Assembly: GCF_013375555.1 (NCBI RefSeq) | Contig: NZ_JABXWB010000001.1 | Span: forward strand, 2,809,501-2,873,500 | Length of the DNA stretch: 64,000 nucleotides | DNA from: Sphingobium sp. EM0848 | GTDB taxonomy: Bacteria; Pseudomonadota; Alphaproteobacteria; Sphingomonadales; Sphingomonadaceae | Direction of reading: 5' to 3' | Shown: piece after piece, positions 40,329-51,520 of the stretch | Layout of the letters: each line of letters begins with the position of its first letter | How positions within the stretch are numbered: position 1 is the stretch's first letter | Notes under the pieces: generated by a model | Seen by the model: only the letters and a program-made list of their open reading frames with translations | The model's database searches: none | Told to the model about the DNA's origin: nothing | Position numbers and translations under genes: made by a program

Positions 40329-41567
40329 ATGTCGAGTAAGACGGAAACCCAGCTTCTAAATCGTTCGGTTCTTATTTCCGGTGCTGGCTCAGCAGGGCAA
40401 AGTGTCGGCTACTGGCTGCGTCGTTACGGCTTCGAGCCAACTGTCGTCGAACGCTCGCCTGGCCCACGCAAGGGCGGCTTTGCAATAGATCTTCGCGGTG
40501 CGGCGGTCGAGGTGGCCGATCGCATGGGCATATTGGAAGCCTGTCGCAAGGCGGCGGTCAACATGCGCGAGATCCGACGGTACAATGCCGAAGGTGAGGT
40601 CATCTGGCAGACCGACGGAAACTTCGGAGCGGGCGAAGGTGTCGCTGGCGACGTCGAGGTGCTGCGGGACGACCTGACCGACATGCTTCAGGAAAGCGCC
40701 TGCGAGGGGGTCGAATATATCTTCGGGGACTCGATCAAGTCGATCGCCCAGGACGAGGACGGCGTTGACGTGACGTTCGCGCATGGCGCGCCGCGCCGCT
40801 TTGATCTGGTGATCGGTGCGGATGGACTACATTCCAAGGTTCGCGAGCTTGCATTTGGTCCTGCGGATCAGTTTAAGCGACCGCTGGGGCTCTATGCCGG
40901 AATTTTCACGATCCCCAATACGCTGAAGCTCGACCGTCAATGGCTGATGCGTCAGATGCCCGGAAAGATGATCAGCAACATCGACTATGGCCCGGGCAAG
41001 CACACGCGCGGCCTATTGGTATTTTCATCGCCACCACTGGATTTCGATAGAGGCGACCTGGAAGCGCAGAAGGCAATCCTGGCCAAAGCGTTTGATGGCG
41101 ATACAACCTGGGGCGTGCAGACTCTGCTCGATGGGCTCCGCATCAGCACCGACCTGTACTTCGACGAGGTCACTCAGATACACATGCCTCGCTGGTCGAA
41201 CGGGCGTGTCGCGCTGATCGGCGACGCCGCATCTGCGCCCACATTGCTGACTGGGCAGGGAACCAGTCTCGCGGTTGTGGAGGCCTATGTCCTCGCTGGC
41301 GAATTGAAGGCGGCGGATGGCGACTACCAGATCGCCTTTGCACGCTATGAAGAACAAGCGCGGCCATATGCCGAGCAGAACCAGCGAATATTGACCGATT
41401 GCCCCGAGATGTCGGTGCCCGCCACGAAAGAGGAAGTCGACAGGAGGGAAGAGCGATTTCGCCTCCTGAAGGATGGCTCGAATGCCGTGGACGACGATGA
41501 CTCTGCCGGTAGTTTTATCCAGTCTGCGGCAAATGCCATCCGATTAAAGGATTACGAGAAGCTGTGA
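40329..41567 (+). CDS. FAD-dependent aromatic monooxygenase (PHBH family), copy 1
   Basis: This 412-residue class A flavoprotein has an N-terminal FAD fold (SVLISGAGSAGQSVGYWLRR, about 13-32), the DG motif VIGADGLHSKVR (about 162-173) and the flavin-closing GDAASAPTLLTGQGTSLA. It hydroxylates an aromatic or polyketide-like ring with NAD(P)H, and unlike HpaB needs no separate reductase. The ATG at 40329 is preferred to 40323 because GGAG is then six bases away. A sigma-54 promoter lies upstream, so it is the first gene of an inducible unit with the HpaB gene. Confidence 0.88.
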   Translation: MSSKTETQLLNRSVLISGAGSAGQSVGYWLRRYGFEPTVVERSPGPRKGGFAIDLRGAAVEVADRMGILEACRKAAVNMREIRRYNAEGEVIWQTDGNFGAGEGVAGDVEVLRDDLTDMLQESACEGVEYIFGDSIKSIAQDEDGVDVTFAHGAPRRFDLVIGADGLHSKVRELAFGPADQFKRPLGLYAGIFTIPNTLKLDRQWLMRQMPGKMISNIDYGPGKHTRGLLVFSSPPLDFDRGDLEAQKAILAKAFDGDTTWGVQTLLDGLRISTDLYFDEVTQIHMPRWSNGRVALIGDAASAPTLLTGQGTSLAVVEAYVLAGELKAADGDYQIAFARYEEQARPYAEQNQRILTDCPEMSVPATKEEVDRREERFRLLKDGSNAVDDDDSAGSFIQSAANAIRLKDYEKL

Positions 41568-41573
41568 CTGTCT

Positions 41574-41594
41574 CGCGGGGTTCCTTTCCCCGCG
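41574..41594 (+). terminator. Hairpin between FAD monooxygenase and HpaB genes, unit 1
   Basis: CGCGGGG pairs with CCCCGCG across a 7-nt loop, seven bases after the stop. There is no T tract. It may stabilise the upstream message or reduce read-through into the HpaB gene. It is repeated at 54673-54693. Confidence 0.45.
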
Positions 41595-41727
41595 CATCGA
41601 TCAGTCGCGAAACGGGTTTCGGCAGGTTCTCATGATTGTCGGCTGCGCCGTCCGTCACTGCCGATGCATGATTTACGCCCGGCATTGGAAGATTTTAAGA
41701 CATTTTTGAATAGGAAGAGGATTAATC

Positions 41728-43185
41728 ATGGGTATCAAAACCGGGGATGACTATAGGACTTCGCTTCGTGATAATCGACAGTTGTTTGTCGACGGAAAGT
41801 TAATCACGGACGTAACCGAATATGGCCCGCTGAAAGGTGTAATCAACACCATCGCTCGCATCTACGACCAGCAGAACGATCCGTCGTTCCAGGAGATGCT
41901 AACCTTCAGGTCGCCTTCCACTGGAGACTTGGTGAGTAAAACCTATCTGGAGGCAAGGACGAAGGAAGAGTTCGAGCAACTGGCCGCCTGCTATCATGTT
42001 CGCGCTCAGAGTACCTTTGGCCTGATGGGGCGATTGACCGATTTCATGTCGGCCTATCTCATGGACCAGGTTTGTGCGTTGCGCGTCCTGGGCAAGAGCG
42101 AGGCGGCCGACAAGGCCCAGAAGATCATCGACAATTGCCGGGAGAATGATCTTCAGGTCACCCATGCACTCATCGATCCGCAGACGGACCGGTCGAGGGA
42201 TGACGCGCCCAACGAGGCCGTTCGGGTCGTCGAGCGCCGGGCCGATGGTGTGGTGGTAAGCGGCTGCCGCCTGCTTTCGACGCTCGCCCCTGTCGCAAAC
42301 GAATGCTATATTGGCCCCTATTTTCCGCGCAAAGCGGGAGAGGAAGACTTCGTTCTTGCCTTCCAGTTGCCCATGAACGCACCGGGCCTCTCGATCCTGG
42401 CGCGCCAAACCTATGATAACGGCCAGAATTCCTTCGACCGTCCCTTGACCAGCCGCTTCGACGAGGGGGACGCCATCCTCGTCTTCGACAAGGTTTTCGT
42501 CCCGAACGATCGCCTGATCGTCAACGGTGATTTGGAAGCCTATAACGGGATCATGCAGTTCGGCGCTGGCTATATGGTGATCCAGGCTTGTACGCGTTCG
42601 ACTATGAAGACGCGTTTCCTGACCGGGATGGCAACGGCCGTCGCACGCATGAACAAGCGCGACAAGACGCCCAAATTCCAGGCTGCCATCGGCGAGCTTG
42701 TCGGTTGGGTCAACATCGCCGAAGGTATCCGAACCGCGAGCATCGTCGATGCCCAAAAGCGCATCGAGGCATTTGCTAAGGGCGAGAAAATAGCTGCGGG
42801 TGACGGCCTGTCCAGTCCGGTTTTTCAGACCGTTTCGGGCTTCGCGGCGCTCAATTTCCTGTTTCCCTATATCAATACCAAGGCGGTAGACGTCCTGCGA
42901 TTGGCTGCGGGATCGGGCGTCCTGGCCCCGACCGAGGCCGACTATGACCGGCCGGAGGTGGGATCGATGATGGATCGCTACCTCATAGCGGAAGGCTTCG
43001 ATTCCAAGGAGCGCCTGAAATTGCTGAAAATGGCCTGGGACATGACGGGCACCGAATTCGGTTCCCGGCAGGGCTTGTACGAGCGCCTCTACTCGGGCGA
43101 TCCGGAGCGTAATGCCATTAACTGGTTCAAAAATCCGAGCACGGGGGAGTGCGCCTCGCTGATAGACAAGTTTTTCCAGATGTGA
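41728..43185 (+). CDS. HpaB-family FADH2-dependent phenol monooxygenase, copy 1
   Basis: This 485-residue oxygenase of the 4-hydroxyphenylacetate 3-monooxygenase family begins with the typical KTGDDYRTSLRDNRQLFVDG. It has the family's helical N-domain, a middle beta region (VVVSGCRLLSTLAPVANECY, then VFVPNDRLI) and a helical C-domain with AAGSGVLAPTEADYDRPEVG. Such enzymes add an ortho hydroxyl to phenols using reduced flavin from a partner reductase, producing the catechol that the extradiol dioxygenase needs. No intact reductase gene is in the window. AGGAAGAGG precedes the ATG. No clear sigma-54 site lies in the 160-base gap, so it is probably read from the promoter at 40157. Confidence 0.93.
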   Translation: MGIKTGDDYRTSLRDNRQLFVDGKLITDVTEYGPLKGVINTIARIYDQQNDPSFQEMLTFRSPSTGDLVSKTYLEARTKEEFEQLAACYHVRAQSTFGLMGRLTDFMSAYLMDQVCALRVLGKSEAADKAQKIIDNCRENDLQVTHALIDPQTDRSRDDAPNEAVRVVERRADGVVVSGCRLLSTLAPVANECYIGPYFPRKAGEEDFVLAFQLPMNAPGLSILARQTYDNGQNSFDRPLTSRFDEGDAILVFDKVFVPNDRLIVNGDLEAYNGIMQFGAGYMVIQACTRSTMKTRFLTGMATAVARMNKRDKTPKFQAAIGELVGWVNIAEGIRTASIVDAQKRIEAFAKGEKIAAGDGLSSPVFQTVSGFAALNFLFPYINTKAVDVLRLAAGSGVLAPTEADYDRPEVGSMMDRYLIAEGFDSKERLKLLKMAWDMTGTEFGSRQGLYERLYSGDPERNAINWFKNPSTGECASLIDKFFQM

Positions 43186-43191
43186 GGAAGC

Positions 43192-43232
43192 TGCGGCCGA
43201 CCCGCTCTCCGGCGGATTGGGGGTCGGCCGCA
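43192..43232. terminator. Hairpin between convergent HpaB and TetR genes, unit 1
   Basis: A perfect 12-bp stem (43192-43203 with 43221-43232, 17-nt loop) starts six bases after the HpaB stop. A smaller stem follows (43234-43240 with 43249-43255). No T tract; a bidirectional terminator by position. Copy at 56291-56331. Confidence 0.55.
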
Positions 43233-43399
43233 CCGCTTCGGCGCAAGTCGAAGCGGCATTTCCGCTTCATTCGCGGCGGTGTCTTGAGCCACTAAAGAGG
43301 TGGGAAACCGTAATACAACGCGGCGTTCGACACACCGTTAACTTGACACCTTTTAGCGAAATCCTGCGCGCACGCGGAGGCTGATCGCGGTGGCGGCTG

Positions 43400-44104
43400 C
43401 TAGAGACGGATACCCCCTTGATCGTCGGTCATGCCGCTCGAGTTTTGGCAAGATTGTTCATTTGCAACCAAAGCAAACTGATTAGGCAGCGGCGTGCTGG
43501 CCAGAACTTCCGCCTGCATCACCGAGATGCCGATTATGCGCAGGGACAACTCAATGCACTCGTCCTCGAAGGACTGATCCCGGCTATGAGCGAGAATGTC
43601 CTGGATCGCGCCATGCAGGCAGGCAAACACCATTCTCAAGGCCCGCTCCACATTGAGGAAATGGATCTGGCCCAACTGCTTGCCAACCGAGAACTGCGTC
43701 CTGAAGAGCCTGGAAAAGTCGGAGCTGTAAGTGTCACTCGCCACCAGCTCTTTTGCCATGCATCGCGCCCACAGGTGATCCGCCCGCGATCGACACAGCA
43801 CGAGCCGCAGGAGATATGAAATATTCCGGGTGACGTCCGATTCATCGGAGATCATGTCGCGCGCGACAGCAACGAAATCCGCGCTGCAGCTGTCGTAGAT
43901 GGCGTCGAGTATGTCCTGCTTCGAGCTGAAGTGATTATAGAAACTGCCGAAGCCTACATCAGCTTCCTCGGTGATATCGGCGATAGTGGCTGCTTCGGGA
44001 TTCCGGTTCATCATGATGCGTCGTGTCGCGTCGATAAGTTTCTGGCGCGTCATCAGCCGCGTCCGGGTCGAACGCCTCATCGTAGCGGTAGACCTCTCCG
44101 TCAC
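43400..44104 (-). CDS. TetR-family regulator, copy 1
   Basis: This 234-residue regulator has an N-terminal helix-turn-helix (about 18-66: MTRQKLIDATRRIMMNRNPE, then TIADITEEADVGFGSFYNHF) and an all-helical ligand domain. The GTG at 44104 is chosen because TGGAGG lies four bases upstream and the family HTH then starts near residue 18; the open frame further up overlaps the activator gene. It lies 16 bases after the sigma-54 activator on the same strand, so both are co-transcribed. It may modulate the same cluster in response to a pathway intermediate. Confidence 0.88.
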   Translation of the reverse strand: MTERSTATMRRSTRTRLMTRQKLIDATRRIMMNRNPEAATIADITEEADVGFGSFYNHFSSKQDILDAIYDSCSADFVAVARDMISDESDVTRNISYLLRLVLCRSRADHLWARCMAKELVASDTYSSDFSRLFRTQFSVGKQLGQIHFLNVERALRMVFACLHGAIQDILAHSRDQSFEDECIELSLRIIGISVMQAEVLASTPLPNQFALVANEQSCQNSSGMTDDQGGIRL

Positions 44105-44120
44105 AAAACCTCCATTGCGA

Positions 44121-45938
44121 TCATTGCTTGCCGTCCAGCCGCTTAATCCGATGATCGAGCTGCCCACGCGAAATCTTGAGCAAGCGTGCGGCGTGCGACA
44201 CATTGCCGTCGGTGGCCTTGAGAGTCGCACGGACCACGGCGTCTTCGATCTCGAACAGGCCCAGGCCTTGATTGACCACTGCATTTTCGGCAATCGAAGC
44301 GATCGAGCCGTTGTCGGCTAGGGCGCCCGTAGCGTCGCCTTCTGGCATGGCACCGCCGGCATTCAGCACAATCCGGCCGAACTGATTCAACCCAAGCAGG
44401 CTGGACTCGCTGAAGGCGCTGTCGAGCGTGAAGAGATGCTCGATATCGATCGGACAATGCGCATCGGCGAGGACGACGCCACGCTCAAGCACGTTCTCAA
44501 GTTCCCTAATGTTGCCGGGCCAAGGATAGCTGATCAATGCATGAAGCGCCCGCGTGGATATCCCCGGGATGCTCCGTCCGTGCTTCTCCGCAAATTTCTG
44601 AAGGAACCGCCTGACCAGGATGGGGATGTCGTCCTTACGGTCGCGCAAGGGCGGTACCATGATTGGGATGACGTTCAATCGGTAGTAGAGATCTTCGCGA
44701 AATCCCCGCGTCCTCACGGCCTCGGTGAGATCCTCGTTGGTCGCCGCGATCACGCGGACGTCCACCCTTACCGTCTTGTTGCTTCCCAGCCGTTCCAGTT
44801 CGCCGGTTTGGAGGACGCGAAGCAGCTTTCCCTGCGAGCCCGGAGAGAGGAGTCCGACTTCATCGAGGAAGATTGTGCCCCCATCTGCAGCCTCGAAGCG
44901 CCCCTTGCGCGATTCAGTGGCGCCGGTAAAGGCGCCCTTCTCGGCCCCGAACAGTTCGGATTCGAGGAGTTGGTCTGGAATCGCGGCGCAATTGAGCTCA
45001 ACGAACGGCGACTTGGGATGACCCATCCGGTGAAGCTCGCGGGCGAACATGCTTTTGCCGACGCCGCTTTCGCCTTGCAGGAACACCGTGGCTCGCGTCG
45101 GAGCCGCTCTCGCAATCCTGCGCATCACCATTCTGAACGCGGGGGAGTCGCCTACCGGGCTCTCCGGCGCCCCCCCCACCTCGCCTTCGCCCTCATCCGC
45201 TGAAGCGCCCGACGGCGGCGAATCTCCAGCGCGGACGGACCCGGAATGGCGCAGATTGTCGTGGCCGGTCCCGCAGTGATGGTCCTCACCTGCCAGCACT
45301 TCCCAATCGTCCGCGCGCTTGCAGACCACGCGGCAGACAGGGAAACCCATTGAGCGGCATTCGACCTCGCGCGCCAAGATCGACTTCCCGGTAAAGGCGC
45401 TCAAATAGCCCGACGCATATCCTGCCTGCATCCAGCATGTGGGCTCCTGCGACTTGCCGTAGGTTGTCGTGTGCATCTCTTCCTCGGCGCAGTCGCGCCA
45501 CAGGAACTCGCCGTAGAAATGTTCATCTTCCTCGCTGATCTCCAGCTTGACTAGTTCGACGGTCACGATCCCTTCGATCGAATGGAACTGCATTCCCGTC
45601 GCAATGGCTTCGATAACGCCGGTATTGCTGTCGCTTAGCTTGCGGGCCATTTGCCCGTCATCTTCTCCCGAGAGATAGCCGATCCGGGCCAGCAGGCCCT
45701 TGGTCAGTTCAAGCCCCACCGTATCGATCAGTTCGGACCTGAGCACGCCGAGGAATTTCGCCTGCAGGAGGATCATGCGCCGGTCGTCGAACCAAATCCG
45801 TCCACGCGCCGGATCGAACATCAGGCGTTGAAGGAGGTCGGTAATCCGGTGGCCGTTGATCCGGCTCGCGCCGGTTTCGCCGGCCAGCATTATGTGGCCG
45901 CGATCCTGAAAAGTATCCTTATTCTGGACGGTCGCCAA
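44121..45938 (-). CDS. XylR/DmpR-type sigma-54 activator with V4R sensor, copy 1
   Basis: This 605-residue regulator has an aromatic-sensing N-domain (XylR_N and V4R, about 30-210, with GRIWFDDRRMILLQA and the cysteine cluster C168, C194, C202, C206), a linker of about 50 residues rich in Gly, Ser and Glu, and the AAA+ domain with Walker A GESGVGKS (289-296), the sigma-54 contact loop GAFTGA (335-340), Walker B IFLDEV (356-361) and a C-terminal Fis-type helix-turn-helix (NVSHAARLLKISRGQLDHRI). It should directly sense a phenolic effector and activate sigma-54 promoters. The TTG start at 45938 is backed by an AGGAGAGGG site; an ATG 16 codons later is possible. Confidence 0.93.
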   Translation of the reverse strand: MATVQNKDTFQDRGHIMLAGETGASRINGHRITDLLQRLMFDPARGRIWFDDRRMILLQAKFLGVLRSELIDTVGLELTKGLLARIGYLSGEDDGQMARKLSDSNTGVIEAIATGMQFHSIEGIVTVELVKLEISEEDEHFYGEFLWRDCAEEEMHTTTYGKSQEPTCWMQAGYASGYLSAFTGKSILAREVECRSMGFPVCRVVCKRADDWEVLAGEDHHCGTGHDNLRHSGSVRAGDSPPSGASADEGEGEVGGAPESPVGDSPAFRMVMRRIARAAPTRATVFLQGESGVGKSMFARELHRMGHPKSPFVELNCAAIPDQLLESELFGAEKGAFTGATESRKGRFEAADGGTIFLDEVGLLSPGSQGKLLRVLQTGELERLGSNKTVRVDVRVIAATNEDLTEAVRTRGFREDLYYRLNVIPIMVPPLRDRKDDIPILVRRFLQKFAEKHGRSIPGISTRALHALISYPWPGNIRELENVLERGVVLADAHCPIDIEHLFTLDSAFSESSLLGLNQFGRIVLNAGGAMPEGDATGALADNGSIASIAENAVVNQGLGLFEIEDAVVRATLKATDGNVSHAARLLKISRGQLDHRIKRLDGKQ

Positions 45939-46387
45939 TAGCCCTCTCCTGGCACCTGCTTAGTTATTTTCGATGCGGTCGCCGCGATCCAGCTTGTCGC
46001 CTTCTCGCGGGCGGAGCGCCGCGACACCGAGCATTGTTACATAGTTATCGTGGTAGATCGTAGGGCCGAATGTGTCAATGTAGCTGATGAGCGCGTCAAA
46101 TATGATGGATCATTTCCTGTTTGTCGATTGACGCTGGCCCCAAAAAACATGGCTTTCCGTGAAAGCAGCTCGAGAGAACCGAGACACACGAAACAATCGA
46201 TGATCGCGTTCAGCATCGCACCCATTTCTCTCAAAATTTGTTGTTTAATCTCAATGGGTTGATTTTGAGTGTCCGGCCGTTACGGCTCGCGGCGCAACTT
46301 GGCACATCCTTTGCATAGGAGGGCGCAATACAAGCACTGCCTAGTGCATCAAGGGCTGGGCGAATAAACAAGCGAGGGGATGTTCGG
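45939..46387. other. Divergent control region between activator and TonB receptor, unit 1
   Basis: No gene is seen in 449 bases. It holds a sigma-54 promoter (46300-46315). It also has an inverted repeat GCGTCAA/TTGACGC (46093-46099 with 46128-46134) about 170 bases before it, and CTCAAAAT/ATTTTGAG (46230-46237 with 46262-46269) flanking a TCAATGGGTTGA palindrome (46251-46262). These are candidate activator or IHF-region sites. Copy at 59038-59486. Confidence 0.6.
46300..46315 (+). promoter_or_regulatory. Sigma-54 promoter of the TonB receptor gene, unit 1
   Basis: TGGCACatcctTTGCA is a consensus-quality -24/-12 element, 73 bases before the TonB receptor start and directed toward it. It is repeated at 59399-59414. 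Confidence 0.88.
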
Positions 46388-48784
46388 ATGAGGAAAGTTA
46401 TAGGCAGGTCGCAACAAGTTTCGCTGTGTTCGATTGCGCTCGTGTTATCTTCGTTCGGCCTTGGCTACGCGCCGGCTTTCGCCCAGACGCCGCAGGACGG
46501 CGCCGATGCGAATATTGCCGATATCGTCGTCACCGCTAACAAGCGGGAGCAGAAGCTCAACGATGTGGGCCTCACCGTCGCCGTCGTTTCCGGCGACGCG
46601 CTCAAGAACCAGCAGATCAACTCGCTGGCGGATTTGGCACAAACAATTCCAAGCCTGAGCTTTACAAACACATCAAGCAATACACCTGTCTATACGCTAC
46701 GCGGCGTCGGCTTTTACGAAACGTCGATTGGCTCCTATCCCACCGTCAGTGTATATTCCGACGAGGTGCCACTGCCTTTCCCCGTGCTGGCTTCGCATTC
46801 GGCTTATGATCTGGAACGGGTCGAGGTGCTAAAAGGCCCGCAGGGCACGCTGTTCGGTCAGAATGCAACGGGCGGTGCGATCAATTATGTTGCGGCCAAG
46901 CCCACCGACATATTCCATGCCGGCGCAGATCTCAGCTACGGCAGGTTCAACGAGGTGATTGGCGAAGGCTATGTCAGTGGCCCGCTATCGGACACCCTCA
47001 AGGCCCGGCTGAGTGGTCGAGTGGAGCGCGCCGATGGCTGGCAGATCAGCAACTCGCGCCCGAATGACCGCAACGGCAAGGTCGAAAACTATATGGGCCG
47101 GTTGCAGGTCGCCTTTGAGCCGTCGGACGGCGCTCGCTTCTTGCTGAACATCAACGGTTGGAAGGACAAAAGTCAGACAGCTGCGGCGCAATATATCGGC
47201 TTGACGCCACAAAATCCAATTCTCGATCCGGGCGTCGCGGCCGCTACCTTCTCGCCACTGACAGCGCGCGCTGCTGACTGGACGCCCGGATTTCCGTTCG
47301 CGGACAACCGTATGTGGCAGTCATCTCTCCGTGGGGACATCGATGTGACTGATGCGATCACACTCACCTCGCTCACTGCCTATGTCGATTACAAGCAGCG
47401 GCAGGGAACCGATGGCGATGGCTTGCCAACGCGCGATGTGGATCTGGTCCGCGACCGTGGCACGATCAAGAGTTTCTCCCAGGAACTTCGGCTATCCAAT
47501 GGGAGCCACCAAGCTTTAAGATGGGTGGTCGGCGTTAATTATGAACACAGCAAGATTGATCAGATCGTCGATGGCGATATCTCCGCATCATCATCCAATG
47601 CGACGCTTGGCGCTGTGCTCGGATATCCGATCCGGAGCGAAACCCATTCGGCCCTTCAGAGAATGACCAACTATGCCTCATTCGCAAACGTCGAGTATGA
47701 TATCTCGCACACCCTGACGCTGAAGGCCGGCGCTAGATATACCAACGCCAAAACATCCGTTGACAGCTGTAACCGAGACTTGAGTGGTGACGCCAAGGGC
47801 AGCGGCCCGTTCTTCTACGATGTTCTGCTGGGCGGCGCGTTTGGACCCTATCAGACCGGCGATTGTTTCGCGGTTAACCTATTGTCTCACGCGGTCGGCA
47901 ATGTGGCGCCTGGATCGCCGGGCAATTACGTCGATACGCTCCACGAAGATAATGTGTCCTGGCGGGTGGGCGTCGACTGGAAGCCACGACCTGGCGTGCT
48001 GCTCTATGGCAACGTTGCCAAGGGCTACAAGGCTGGTAGCTTTCCAACCGTTTCCGCGTTCGAGTTCACCCAATATCTTCCGGTCAAGCAGGAGTCCGTG
48101 CTGGCCTATGAGGCCGGCTTCAAGGCCTCTCTGCTGGATCGGGCGCTGCAGTTCAACGGCGCCGCCTTCTACTATGACTACAGGAACAAGCAGTTGCGCT
48201 CGAAAGAGGACGCGGGGCCGTTCGGTATTCTCGATGTGCTGCAGAACATCCCGAAGTCGACGATCAAGGGATTCGAACTCGAGATCGTAGCCAGGCCAAT
48301 TTCATCGCTGACGGTGAGCAGCACATTCACTTATCTTGACGCCAAGATTGACAGATTCGCGGGCATAAATGCCGGTGGTGTCCCGGCAAATTTCGCCGGT
48401 GTCGCCGTCCCGTACACGCCAAAGTATCAGGTCGGGACGAACGTCGACTATGAGTTCCCGATCAGCGATGCTGTCAATGGTTTCCTCGGGGCGAGCCTAA
48501 CCTATCGTTCGAGTACTGTCTCGGTGATCGGCGGCAACCTCAACCCGTCAACCCTTACGGCGTCAGCCGTCGGTGCGGCGCCTCTTTTCCGCATCAACGA
48601 CTATGCGTTGGTCGACTTGCGTGCGGGCGTTGAATCGCCCGATGGACGCTGGCGCTTTTCCTTCTGGGGAAAAAACGTTCTCAACAAATACTACTGGAAC
48701 AATGTGGTCGCGGGTTTCGACACCGTCGTGCGCTATGCCAACAAGCCAGCGACCTATGGCGCCAGCGTGGCGTTCAAATACTGA
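46388..48784 (+). CDS. TonB-dependent outer-membrane receptor, copy 1
   Basis: This 798-residue receptor has a signal peptide (about 1-32, ending APAFAQ), a TonB-box-like ADIVVTANKREQKLNDVGLT, a plug with ERVEVLKGPQGTLFGQNATG and a beta-barrel ending SVAFKY with a terminal aromatic residue. It differs clearly from the receptor at 30145-32526. Being driven by the same class of sigma-54 promoter as the monooxygenase genes, it likely imports the pathway substrate. The next dioxygenase gene follows after 176 bases without a visible terminator, so read-through into the ring-cleavage genes is likely. Confidence 0.93.
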   Translation: MRKVIGRSQQVSLCSIALVLSSFGLGYAPAFAQTPQDGADANIADIVVTANKREQKLNDVGLTVAVVSGDALKNQQINSLADLAQTIPSLSFTNTSSNTPVYTLRGVGFYETSIGSYPTVSVYSDEVPLPFPVLASHSAYDLERVEVLKGPQGTLFGQNATGGAINYVAAKPTDIFHAGADLSYGRFNEVIGEGYVSGPLSDTLKARLSGRVERADGWQISNSRPNDRNGKVENYMGRLQVAFEPSDGARFLLNINGWKDKSQTAAAQYIGLTPQNPILDPGVAAATFSPLTARAADWTPGFPFADNRMWQSSLRGDIDVTDAITLTSLTAYVDYKQRQGTDGDGLPTRDVDLVRDRGTIKSFSQELRLSNGSHQALRWVVGVNYEHSKIDQIVDGDISASSSNATLGAVLGYPIRSETHSALQRMTNYASFANVEYDISHTLTLKAGARYTNAKTSVDSCNRDLSGDAKGSGPFFYDVLLGGAFGPYQTGDCFAVNLLSHAVGNVAPGSPGNYVDTLHEDNVSWRVGVDWKPRPGVLLYGNVAKGYKAGSFPTVSAFEFTQYLPVKQESVLAYEAGFKASLLDRALQFNGAAFYYDYRNKQLRSKEDAGPFGILDVLQNIPKSTIKGFELEIVARPISSLTVSSTFTYLDAKIDRFAGINAGGVPANFAGVAVPYTPKYQVGTNVDYEFPISDAVNGFLGASLTYRSSTVSVIGGNLNPSTLTASAVGAAPLFRINDYALVDLRAGVESPDGRWRFSFWGKNVLNKYYWNNVVAGFDTVVRYANKPATYGASVAFKY

Positions 48785-48960
48785 TGGTGAAAGACGGCGG
48801 CCATCAGGGCATGCGGTCCGCTCATGGGGTAGCGCTATGTTCGGTGGCCAGGCCACAAACTGCCCTACCGGTCGCATGGAGTCACTTCGAGATCCCGCTG
48901 GCCCCCAATAGTCGGACTGACATGCCACAATAACGGCGATGCTCGTGAAAGGAAATGCAG

Positions 48961-49833
48961 ATGATAATCAGGACTGCCTATTTTGGCTTTGAGGTATCGG
49001 ATCTGGATGCGTGGGAGCGTTATGCGGGGTTGATCGGTGTTGGCGTCGAGCGGTCGGGCGATGGGCTGTTCTACCGGATCGACGAGAAGGCCCGGCGCTT
49101 TCACTTTGTGAACGGACCTGCGGACGACATCGCCTGCGTCGGCTGGGATGCGGGGAGCCAAACGAGCTTCGACCACCTGCGCTCGCATCTTGAAAGCCTT
49201 GGTATCCCCACGCATGATGGCGACGATGCGTCCGCCCGATTGCGGGGCGTTGACCGGTTTTTCCATTTCGTAGGACCTGTCGGAGCGCGGCACGAGATCG
49301 CGCTGGGCCTGGAAGATGCGGGCTCCCCGTTCGTTTCCGACAAGGTGCCGCATGGTTTCGTGACGGGCGATCAGGGGCTCGGTCATGTCGCCTTCAACTC
49401 AACCGATCACAAGGGCGACGAGAAGTTCATGCGCGAAGCGCTGTTCGCGCAGCTTTCCGACTATATCTATCAGCCACTGCCCGACGGCAGCACGATGCAC
49501 GCCTCGTTCCTGCACACCAGCCCGCGACACCATTCGATTGCCTTTGCCGAAGGGCTCGGAGGAGACAGCAAACTCCACCACTTCGAGCTTGAGATGAACA
49601 AGCTGGAGGATGTCGAAAGGGCGTATGAACGCGTGCAGGCGGCCGGGATCGGTATCGGACTCACGCTGGGCCAGCATTCGAACGACAAGATCGTGTCCTT
49701 CTATGCGCACACGCCTTCCAAATTCATGATGGAGGTAGGCTATGGCGGCCTGCGGATTGATGACGAGGAAAGCTGGGAGCCGGTGATCCACGACCGCATC
49801 AGCGAATGGGGCCACGAGTTCCAGGCCGTCTGA
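48961..49833 (+). CDS. Extradiol dioxygenase, copy 2: hybrid of copies 3 and 1
   Basis: This 290-residue enzyme has all ligands of copy 1 (H142, H206/207, E258). Residues 1 to about 58 match the copy at 62060 (for example FGFEVSD, GVGVERSGDGLFYRID and FVNGPADD). From residue 59 on it matches copy 1 (DIACVGWDAGSQTSF). The switch lies in the shared 14-bp tract 49123-49136. The start at 48961 has AAAGGAA six bases upstream; an ATG at 48955 is also in frame. The hybrid is open throughout, so it is probably active. Confidence 0.92.
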   Translation: MIIRTAYFGFEVSDLDAWERYAGLIGVGVERSGDGLFYRIDEKARRFHFVNGPADDIACVGWDAGSQTSFDHLRSHLESLGIPTHDGDDASARLRGVDRFFHFVGPVGARHEIALGLEDAGSPFVSDKVPHGFVTGDQGLGHVAFNSTDHKGDEKFMREALFAQLSDYIYQPLPDGSTMHASFLHTSPRHHSIAFAEGLGGDSKLHHFELEMNKLEDVERAYERVQAAGIGIGLTLGQHSNDKIVSFYAHTPSKFMMEVGYGGLRIDDEESWEPVIHDRISEWGHEFQAV

Positions 49834-51468
<1,635 letters not shown>

Positions 51469-51520
51469 GGGCGGTCCCGGCGAACCTCACCTTCATACCC
51501 CATTACATCTGGAGACGATA

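Noticed and set aside
43400..44290. A longer TetR reading frame starting near 44290.
   Set aside because: The extra N-terminal part lies within the sigma-54 activator gene and has no TetR similarity; GTG at 44104 has a strong ribosome site.
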